This document shows, one piece after another, positions 1-5,519 of a stretch of 6,862 nt of DNA. Where the stretch lies: NCBI GenBank assembly GCA_030606765.1, contig JAUWFX010000101.1, forward strand, positions 1 to 6,862, given 5' to 3'. The DNA is from Dehalococcoidia bacterium. Lineage in GTDB: Bacteria > Chloroflexota > Dehalococcoidia > GIF9 > AB-539-J10. The notes under the pieces are model-generated. The model worked only from the letters and a program-made list of their open reading frames with translations. It made no database searches and was not told the DNA's origin. Made by a program: the position numbers and the translations under genes. How positions within the stretch are numbered: the first letter of the stretch is position 1; the number at the start of each line of letters is the position of its first letter.

Positions 1-541
1 GGGGATATTCTAAAAGCCCGTTGCTATGAGAATCATTGCTGGCGGAATCTTGTGAGCCAAGCACTCCCGGTATAAGTCTAACGACAGCATCCACCACAAC
101 CAAGGCAGCTAATTCCCCCCCACTAAGTACATAATCCCCGATACTGATTTCATCAGTAGCTAAATGCTCACACACTCTCTCGTCTAAACCTTCGTAATGG
201 CCACAAATTAACATCATATGAGGGTGGAGGGCTAGTTCCTGAGCAACAGATTGAGAAAAAAGCCTCCCCTGAGGGGTGAGTAATATGATAGGCACTTCAC
301 TTACACCAAGTTGCTGTTTTATCGCCTCTGCTGCCTCAAAGATAGGCTCGGGCTTGAGCACCATACCAGGTCCACCGCCGTAGGGATAGTCATCCACGGT
401 ATGATGTTTGTCATGGGTGTAGTCGCGAATATCATGAATCACGATGTTCACCAACCCCTGCTCCAGAGCACGGTTGATAATGCTCTGGTTGAGTGGAGAG
501 GCAAATACTTCGGGGAAGAGACATAAGATATCAATACGCAT
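1..541 (-). CDS. trmD: tRNA (guanine-N1-)-methyltransferase TrmD, C-terminus cut by window edge
   Basis: TrmD transfers a methyl group from S-adenosylmethionine to N1 of G37 in tRNAs with G at position 36, which prevents +1 frameshifting. The frame opens at the ATG whose first base is 541 and stays open to base 1, giving 180 residues. Family length is about 230-255, so roughly the last 60 are outside. The start [13 protein letters not shown] is typical. The YGGGPGM loop lies at 54-60, and the trefoil-knot SAM pocket is visible as [11 protein letters not shown] (87-97), [12 protein letters not shown] (112-123) and [14 protein letters not shown] (132-145). The catalytic aspartate candidate is D170, in the linker before GLLEYP. 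A G-rich run (GGGGG) lies just upstream of the ATG as a modest ribosome site. It is divergent from mraZ, not preceded by rpsP-rimM as in many bacteria, so it seems to head its own leftward transcript. Identity is very secure. Confidence 0.96.
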   Translation of the reverse strand, partial: MRIDILCLFPEVFASPLNQSIINRALEQGLVNIVIHDIRDYTHDKHHTVDDYPYGGGPGMVLKPEPIFEAAEAIKQQLGVSEVPIILLTPQGRLFSQSVAQELALHPHMMLICGHYEGLDERVCEHLATDEISIGDYVLSGGELAALVVVDAVVRLIPGVLGSQDSASNDSHSNGLLEYP

Positions 542-654
542 GGATTCCCCCAATAAAAACCCTCAAAGTGCATATCTTATCATGCAGGCGGCGACAAAAG
601 AAAGTCTCGTGCTTCCCAGTGACTTTGGCTTTCAGGGAGCAGTGTATGCATTGG

Positions 655-682
655 GCTATATTTAGCATCACTCTGTTCTCAA
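655..682 (-). promoter_or_regulatory. Candidate promoter for trmD
   Basis: Reading the minus strand, TTGAGA (682-677) and TATAGC (660-655) are separated by 16 bp, a reasonable sigma-70-type arrangement. Initiation would fall near 648 and leave a leader of about 107 nt before the trmD ATG. The -10 match is only partial, so this is a suggestion rather than a firm call. Confidence 0.3.
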
Positions 683-731
683 TCCCCAAGACGAAATTTG
701 TTCGAAAATTCAAAAAAATCGCCAAAGGGTA

Positions 732-759
732 TTGACAAAATAAAGATAAGGTTTATAAT
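732..759 (+). promoter_or_regulatory. Sigma-70-type promoter of the mraZ-rsmH-ftsA-ftsZ block
   Basis: A perfect -35 box TTGACA (732-737) is followed after 16 bp by a perfect -10 box TATAAT (754-759). Transcription should start around 766, leaving a leader of about 95 nt before mraZ. No other good promoter was found between here and ftsZ, so this probably drives the whole division block. The G-rich repeats at the predicted start site suggest direct repression by MraZ. Confidence 0.85.
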
Positions 760-765
760 AGAGTA

Positions 766-790
766 GTGGGGAAAAGTGGGGAAATAGGGT
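766..790 (+). promoter_or_regulatory. Probable MraZ operator (G-rich tandem boxes at the transcription start)
   Basis: GTGGGGAAAA (766-775) is followed directly by GTGGGGAAAT (776-785) and a degenerate AGGGT (786-790). The two TGGGG cores are exactly 10 bp apart, one helical turn, and the third is shifted by one base. In Escherichia coli MraZ binds TGGGN repeats separated by 5-nt spacers upstream of its own gene. The same motif, period and place upstream of mraZ support an autoregulatory operator. Its overlap with the predicted start of transcription fits repression. Binding itself is inferred. Confidence 0.75.
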
Positions 791-822
791 AAGCGAGGAC
801 ATGATATGTGAGGTAAACGAGG
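788..822 (+). repeat. Direct repeat with inverted repeat between the copies, in the mraZ leader
   Basis: GGTAAGCGAGG (788-798) recurs as GGTAAACGAGG (812-822), 10 of 11 bases identical and 24 bp apart. Between them lies the inverted repeat ACAT-GAT-ATGT (799-809). The arrangement sits immediately downstream of the MraZ-type boxes, within the transcribed leader. It may be an extra regulator site, or chance in G-rich DNA. Confidence 0.4.
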
Positions 823-861
823 CAAAATTGTGGTCTTTGGGGGAGAACCGAGGAGAGTAAT

Positions 862-1287
862 ATGTTTTTTGGTGAGTATCCATATAAGGTTGATGAAAAG
901 GGAAGAGTGCCTCTGCCGCCAAAATTCAGGCGGCAGATGAAGGAGGGCGTGATATTAGCCAAGGGGATGGGAGAGAAATGCATTGCTGTTTACCCTGCAG
1001 CTGAGTGGACAAGGTTGTCCGACAGCCTGGCTGCCAAGGCAGTAACTCAAGCTAACTTAAGGAAGTTGAATCGCGCTATCTTCGGCTCCGCCTTCAGTAC
1101 CTCCTTCGATGGACAAGGCAGGATAACATTACCATATCCCTTACGCGACTACGCCGGGATTGGTGACACAGCGATTGTTGTCGGTGCCAATAAGTGCGTT
1201 GAACTCTGGAGCGAAGATGAATGGAAGGCTGAGAAAACATCGGCCGAAGAGCAGGCATCACAGATAATTGAGAGTTTTGGAGTATAG
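862..1287 (+). CDS. mraZ: Transcriptional regulator MraZ
   Basis: MraZ is a DNA-binding protein of the AbrB-like superfamily that represses its own division-cluster promoter. The protein has 141 residues, close to family size (143-152). It contains two SpoVT/AbrB-like half-domains, each with its signature: DEKGRVPLPPKFR at 11-23 and FDGQGRITLPYPLRDYAGI at 82-100. The opening MFFGEYPYKV matches the family pattern. The start at 862 is supported by AGGAG at 851-855, six bases upstream. It is the first gene of the block and its stop TAG lies 3 bp before rsmH, as in most bacteria. The G-rich repeats at 766-790 are its likely target. Nothing in the sequence is broken. Confidence 0.95.
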   Translation: MFFGEYPYKVDEKGRVPLPPKFRRQMKEGVILAKGMGEKCIAVYPAAEWTRLSDSLAAKAVTQANLRKLNRAIFGSAFSTSFDGQGRITLPYPLRDYAGIGDTAIVVGANKCVELWSEDEWKAEKTSAEEQASQIIESFGV

Positions 1288-1290
1288 TGA

Positions 1291-2229
1291 ATGATCGTCA
1301 CCATGTCCTTGCCCGTCCACGTGCCTGTTTTGCTTGATGAAGTTATAACAGGGCTACAGGCTCGGCAAGGAGGTTACTTCGTTGACTGCAATGTCGGTCT
1401 GGGGGGACACGCGGCAGCGATACTGGAAAAAATTTCACCTTCAGGAAGGCTTTTAGGCATTGATGCTGACCCCGAAGCCATCAAATTAAGTCAAGATAAA
1501 CTTAACGACTATGGCGAAGCAGTTACTTTGGTTAATGACAACTTTGTTAACCTTGAAGCTATATGTAGAAGATACCATTTTCATCCAGTTGATGGTATTC
1601 TTTTCGACCTTGGTGTTTCTTCTCTGCAACTGGATACAGCCGAACGCGGCTTCAGCTTCCACCTCGATGCTCCCCTAAATATGAGGTTCGATCCCGGGCA
1701 AGGGTTAACCGCATCGGATATCGTTAACAGCTTCTCTGAGCAAGAGTTGGCTAAGCTCATAGAAAAATACGGTGAAGAGCGTCATAGCCGGCGGATAGCG
1801 CGGTATATCGTTCAAAATCGCCCTATCGCCACCACCGTGGAGCTTGCCAGCTTGGTAGACCAAGCTTCAAGTGGCAAGCGTGCCAAAATTCACCCTGCCA
1901 CAAGAACCTTCATGGCGATTCGCATCGCGGTCAACAGTGAACTACAGAATCTGGAGCTGGCTCTCAAACAAACTATTAACCTCCTTCGACCGGGGGGGAG
2001 ATTAACAGTCATCAGTTATCATTCTCTGGAAGACCGTATAGTTAAACAATTCATGCGATCCGCAGCCAGCAGCTGCCTATGCCCCCCGGGAACAATAGTA
2101 TGTCGCTGTGGGCATGTGCCTACCTTGAAGCTCATTTCACGGAAGGTTATTAAACCTACCTCGTTGGAGATAGAATCCAACCCACGCAGCCGTAGCGCCA
2201 AATTAAGGATAGCCGAGCGACTCAACTAG
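1291..2229 (+). CDS. rsmH: 16S rRNA (cytosine(1402)-N(4))-methyltransferase RsmH (MraW)
   Basis: RsmH methylates N4 of C1402 in the ribosomal P site using S-adenosylmethionine. The 312 residues match the usual 310-315. Visible motifs are HVPVLLDEVI (10-19), the SAM loop VDCNVGLGGH (31-40), GIDADPEAI (56-64), DGILFDLGVSSLQLD (101-115), PLNMRFDP (128-135), HPATRTFMAIRIAVNSEL (201-218) and ISYHSLEDRIVKQF (241-254). The end has NPRSRSAKLRIAER (297-310). A CxC-x6-CxC cysteine cluster (262-273) sits before the C-terminal segment. The start at 1291 is preferred over the ATG at 1303 because GGAG lies at 1279-1282 with 8-base spacing, and nothing comparable precedes 1303. The SAM loop has Asn-34 where the family usually has Thr in DGTLGGGGHS-like sequences. 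That is a minor deviation. Confidence 0.96.
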   Translation: MIVTMSLPVHVPVLLDEVITGLQARQGGYFVDCNVGLGGHAAAILEKISPSGRLLGIDADPEAIKLSQDKLNDYGEAVTLVNDNFVNLEAICRRYHFHPVDGILFDLGVSSLQLDTAERGFSFHLDAPLNMRFDPGQGLTASDIVNSFSEQELAKLIEKYGEERHSRRIARYIVQNRPIATTVELASLVDQASSGKRAKIHPATRTFMAIRIAVNSELQNLELALKQTINLLRPGGRLTVISYHSLEDRIVKQFMRSAASSCLCPPGTIVCRCGHVPTLKLISRKVIKPTSLEIESNPRSRSAKLRIAERLN

Positions 2230-2246
2230 GCAGCATCCTTAGCAAA

Positions 2247-2262
2247 AAAGGAGGTGAACATG
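2247..2262 (+). promoter_or_regulatory. ftsA ribosome binding site that fixes the ATG start
   Basis: AAAGGAGGT (2247-2255) ends in a strong GGAGG (2250-2254), 5 bases before the ATG at 2260. An in-frame GTG at 2254-2256 would overlap the Shine-Dalgarno itself and cannot be served by it, so the ATG at 2260 is the start. Confidence 0.85.
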
Positions 2263-3477
2263 GCAAAGAAAATTATTTCAGCTATTGACGTAGGCACAAC
2301 TAAGGTAGCCACCATCGTGGCTAATATCAAAGCGGAAGACGACATTGAAGTCTTAGGAGTGGGAGTCGTTCCCAGTCGCGGCCTACATAAAGGCATCATA
2401 GTCAATATGGATGAAGCCAGACAGTCCATTGCCGCATCAATGAAGGAAGCTCAAAGAATTAGCGGCATACGCATAGATTCTGCCTATGTTGGGGTTACCG
2501 GCAGGCACATAAGCAGCCTGAATAACAAGGGAGTAGTAGCTATTCCCCGAGAGGATCGATTAGTGCGTACTCAGGACCTTAAACGGGTGCTATCTGCGGC
2601 TCGTAACATCACCGTGGCTGAGGGAAAGAAGGTGCTCCACGCCATTCCTCGCTCTTACGCCCTGGATGGACAGGAAGGGGTGAGACAGCCAGTAGGCATG
2701 CATGGGTCCAGGTTAGATGTAGAAACCCATATCGTCACTGCTTCAGTATCTTCGATACAAAACCTGGCAAAATGCATCCGCGGTGTCGGTGTTGACGTTG
2801 AAGACCTCATCCTCGAGCCTCTGGCTAGTGGAGAAGCAGCATTGACTCCTGAGGAAAGAGAATCAGGTGTTATCATGGCTGACATCGGGGGCGGGACCAC
2901 GGATATAGCGGTATTTAAGAATGGCAGCATCTATCACACCGGTATCCTTCCAGTAGCCGGTTACCAGGTAACAAGCGACCTCTCCATAGGCTTGGGCCTG
3001 CCTTTTAATATTGCGGAAAAGATGAAGAAGAGATATGGCAATGTCACACCTACTTTAGATATGGACCAAACATCCCAAGTGGGTCTCGAGAATGGTCATA
3101 GCGCCTCTTATAAAGATCTATGCAATATTATCCGGGCTCGCATGGAGGAGTTGCTACAACTCATATTGCTGGAGATGCCCACCAGCGATTATCAGACCCT
3201 AGCGCCTTGTGGCTTAGTGCTCACCGGTGGCACATCCAATCTGTCCGGGCTTGACGAGTTAGGAGAGTCAATGTTGCGAATTCCGGTGCGCAAAGGCCGA
3301 CCTTTGAGTACGGGCATCTATGGCATTTCCGATATCCTGAATGATCCGTCTTATGCTACCACCCTGGGATTGATCCTATGGCAGGTGCGAGGCAAAGAAG
3401 GATCAACTTACAGAGAAAAAAGGGCTGGCACTTGGAGCAGCTTTATGAATCTCGTTAGAAAGCTGTTTCGTGCCTGA
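2260..3477 (+). CDS. ftsA: Cell division protein FtsA (actin-like membrane anchor of the Z-ring)
   Basis: FtsA is an actin-fold ATPase that tethers FtsZ filaments to the inner face of the membrane. The 405 residues are slightly shorter than E. coli (420). Actin-family nucleotide motifs are in order: phosphate 1 AIDVGTTKVATIV (8-20), phosphate 2 MADIGGGTTDIAVF (206-219) and the adenosine motif LTGGTSNLSGL (321-331). The FtsA-specific 1C region lies between the first two, roughly residues 80-160. The C-terminus, around TWSSFMNLVRKLFRA (391-405), has hydrophobic and basic residues alternating as expected for the amphipathic membrane-targeting helix. So membrane attachment seems intact. The gene lies 30 bp after rsmH and 19 bp before ftsZ. 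The genes normally found between rsmH and ftsA are missing here. Confidence 0.95.
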   Translation: MAKKIISAIDVGTTKVATIVANIKAEDDIEVLGVGVVPSRGLHKGIIVNMDEARQSIAASMKEAQRISGIRIDSAYVGVTGRHISSLNNKGVVAIPREDRLVRTQDLKRVLSAARNITVAEGKKVLHAIPRSYALDGQEGVRQPVGMHGSRLDVETHIVTASVSSIQNLAKCIRGVGVDVEDLILEPLASGEAALTPEERESGVIMADIGGGTTDIAVFKNGSIYHTGILPVAGYQVTSDLSIGLGLPFNIAEKMKKRYGNVTPTLDMDQTSQVGLENGHSASYKDLCNIIRARMEELLQLILLEMPTSDYQTLAPCGLVLTGGTSNLSGLDELGESMLRIPVRKGRPLSTGIYGISDILNDPSYATTLGLILWQVRGKEGSTYREKRAGTWSSFMNLVRKLFRA

Positions 3478-3496
3478 CTTATGAAAGGAGGTTAGA

Positions 3497-4627
3497 ATGG
3501 CAAAGCAAATTTATACTCCATCCCCAGCAAAAATCAAAGCCATTGGCATTGGCGGCGGCGGGTGCAATGCCATTACTCGCATGGTCCGTGAGGAGATAAA
3601 GGGCGTTGACTTCATAGCCATGAACACCGACGGCCAAGCGCTGGCTCTGGCCGAGGCTCCCACCAGAATTCAACTGGGTGAGAAATTGACCAAGGGTTTG
3701 GGCGCCGGTGGCGACAACAAGATTGGAACCAAAGCAGCCGAGGAAAGTTGCAACATAATCGAAGACCTCATTCAGGGTGCTGATATGGTGTTTGTCACTG
3801 CTGGCATGGGCGGTGGCACAGGCACAGGTGGCATTCCTGTAGTGGCTGAGGTAGCTAAGCAGAGTGGCGCTCTCACCATTGCAGTTGTGACCAAGCCCTT
3901 CACCTTTGAGGGAACGCATAGATCTCAAGTAGCCGAGGAAGGGCTGGTTGACCTCTCGGACAAGGTTGATACACTTATCATCATACCTAATGACCGTCTT
4001 CTTCAGCTCTGCGATGCTAAGACAAGTGTGGACAACGCCTTCAGGCTAGCAGATGATGCTCTTCTGTTGGGAGTTCAGGCTATCTCCGAAGTAGTTACCG
4101 TCCCGGGACTGATCAACTTGGACTTCGCCGATATTAAATCGGTAATGAGAGACGCTGGCCCAGCCTGGATGTCTGTGGGTAAATCCAGCGGGCAAAGTCG
4201 CGCTGCTGAAGCGGCTAAGGCTGCTCTGGCAAGCCCCTTGCTCGACGTATCCGTAGACGGAGCTATGGGGGTGCTGTTTAATATTACTGGTGGCCCAAGT
4301 CTCACTCTGTTTGAGTGTAATGAGGCTGCCCAAGTAATCAGCCAAGCAGTGGACCCCAACGCCAACATAGTCTTTGGCGTGGTGTTTGACCCCAAGATGG
4401 ATAGCGAGGTTCGAATTACCGTTATCGCTACTGGCTTCGCTAAGCAACAAGGCAGGGGAATATACACTGCCGACGAGCTTCGTCGCCTGATAAAAGGCAG
4501 CAGCGATGCTCTCGACGTACCCTCTTTCTTACGCCGTGCTCAGCATTTTTCTGGCTCCCATCTGGAGAGTGGCTCCAAAACTCCCGCACGGGTTACTCCA
4601 GAGCCAATCAAAATATCTAGACAGTAA
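3497..4627 (+). CDS. ftsZ: Cell division protein FtsZ (tubulin-like GTPase)
   Basis: FtsZ polymerises with GTP into the Z-ring that organises division. In the 376 residues I see the nucleotide loop [11 protein letters not shown] (16-26), the tubulin signature GGGTGTG (105-111) and the T7 catalytic loop NLDFADIK (207-214). Its aspartates D209 and D212 align with the E. coli GTP-hydrolysis residues. The globular part ends near ATGF (311-314). A conserved C-terminal-peptide-like motif LDVPSFLRR (339-347) follows after only about 24 residues. It is then followed by 29 more residues (348-376) rich in Ser, Pro and basic residues. Usually this peptide lies at or near the end of the protein, after a long linker. 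The start has a strong GGAGG (3487-3491) 5 bases upstream. A long hairpin follows at 4647-4687. Confidence 0.97.
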   Translation: MAKQIYTPSPAKIKAIGIGGGGCNAITRMVREEIKGVDFIAMNTDGQALALAEAPTRIQLGEKLTKGLGAGGDNKIGTKAAEESCNIIEDLIQGADMVFVTAGMGGGTGTGGIPVVAEVAKQSGALTIAVVTKPFTFEGTHRSQVAEEGLVDLSDKVDTLIIIPNDRLLQLCDAKTSVDNAFRLADDALLLGVQAISEVVTVPGLINLDFADIKSVMRDAGPAWMSVGKSSGQSRAAEAAKAALASPLLDVSVDGAMGVLFNITGGPSLTLFECNEAAQVISQAVDPNANIVFGVVFDPKMDSEVRITVIATGFAKQQGRGIYTADELRRLIKGSSDALDVPSFLRRAQHFSGSHLESGSKTPARVTPEPIKISRQ

Positions 4628-4646
4628 ACCTAAACCTCATCAGGTG

Positions 4647-4687
4647 TTAGGGGAAAAGGGTAGCGCGAGCTACCCCTTTTCCCCTAA
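4647..4687 (+). terminator. Long hairpin after ftsZ, probable terminator
   Basis: The left arm TTAGGGGAAAAGGGTAGC (4647-4664) and the right arm (4669-4687) pair around a GCGA loop (4665-4668). Eighteen base pairs form with a single bulged C in the right arm. It starts 19 bp after the ftsZ stop. There is no clean T-run after the hairpin, so it is not a textbook intrinsic terminator, but its strength and place suggest it ends or protects the division transcript. The pyr promoter follows about 105 bp downstream. Confidence 0.65.
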
Positions 4688-4792
4688 AATACTGTGCCAA
4701 ATTCCCCTTTTCAAATGACTAAAGAGGTCTTAAGACAATCCTTCAAGATTCTCGCCGCCCGACAGTTTACAGTTGTTGAATCCGGGCAAAAG

Positions 4793-4821
4793 TTGCATTA
4801 TTTTTACAATTGTGGCATAAT
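4793..4821 (+). promoter_or_regulatory. Extended -10 promoter of the pyrR-pyrB operon
   Basis: TTGCAT (4793-4798), a 17-bp spacer, and CATAAT (4816-4821) preceded by the extended -10 dinucleotide TG (4813-4814) form a good sigma-70-type promoter. Initiation would be near 4828, directly before the PyrR-binding structure, so the whole attenuator lies at the very 5' end of the transcript. Confidence 0.75.
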
Positions 4822-4830
4822 AATTAGTTA

Positions 4831-4854
4831 GACCTTTAAATCAGTCCAGTGAGG

Positions 4855-4866
<12 letters not shown>
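4831..4866 (+). promoter_or_regulatory. PyrR-binding RNA element (anti-antiterminator)
   Basis: The RNA contains AGTCCAGTGAGGCT (4843-4856), nearly identical to the Bacillus PyrR-binding loop consensus AGUCCAGAGAGGCU. A lower stem CCTT (4833-4836) pairs with AAGG (4860-4863). The upper stem ATCAG (4840-4844) pairs with CTGGT (4855-4859, one G-U pair), leaving purine-rich unpaired bases between them. In known systems uridine nucleotides promote PyrR binding here and thereby favour termination. The structure overlaps the antiterminator arm at 4855-4865, so the two are mutually exclusive. Confidence 0.88.
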
Positions 4867-5503
<637 letters not shown>

Positions 5504-5504
5504 A

Positions 5505-5514
5505 GGGGGGGGAG
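5505..5514 (+). promoter_or_regulatory. pyrB ribosome binding site within a run of eight G
   Basis: After the pyrR stop (5501-5503) comes a run of eight G (5505-5512) continuing as AG, with GGAG at 5511-5514 five bases before the pyrB ATG at 5520. The G-run makes the exact Shine-Dalgarno register ambiguous and is a site where replication slippage could change the spacing. Confidence 0.7.
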
Positions 5515-5519
5515 ACATC

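Larger units (their letters stand above)
542..861. other. Divergent intergenic region between trmD and mraZ (320 bp)
   Basis: This gap has no convincing gene. Its mraZ-proximal part (732-822) holds a strong rightward promoter, G-rich MraZ-type repeats and a direct repeat. Its trmD-proximal part holds only a weak leftward promoter candidate (655-682). A 64-codon minus-strand frame at 531-725 overlaps the trmD start out of frame and resembles no family I know. I see no tRNA, riboswitch or strong terminator here. Confidence 0.7.

Noticed and set aside
531..725. 64-codon minus-strand frame across the trmD start with a CxxC pair
   Set aside because: It overlaps trmD out of frame, lacks a good ribosome site and resembles no family I know. 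The only functional signals in the gap are promoters and repeats.
2254..2259. GTG start adding two residues to FtsA
   Set aside because: The codon overlaps the GGAGG itself, so the ATG at 2260 is the usable start.
3481..3495. Four-codon frame ATG-AAA-GGA-GGT-stop just before ftsZ
   Set aside because: It is produced by the ftsZ Shine-Dalgarno sequence and has no ribosome site of its own. Probably chance.
3479..3928. 149-codon minus-strand frame
   Set aside because: It lies entirely opposite the conserved start of ftsZ. The plus-strand protein is unmistakable, so this is a shadow.
4046..4467. Two minus-strand frames of 130-134 codons
   Set aside because: Both are antisense to the conserved FtsZ core, with composition typical of shadow frames.
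4648..4662. GGGGAAAAGGG resembling the MraZ boxes
   Set aside because: It is one arm of the hairpin after ftsZ, lacks the 10-bp TGGGG spacing and is not near a promoter.
4727..4736. Perfect 10-bp palindrome GTCTTAAGAC, with a similar CTTAAG palindrome at 4871-4880
   Set aside because: Short palindromes of this size occur by chance, and they share only the self-complementary CTTAAG core.
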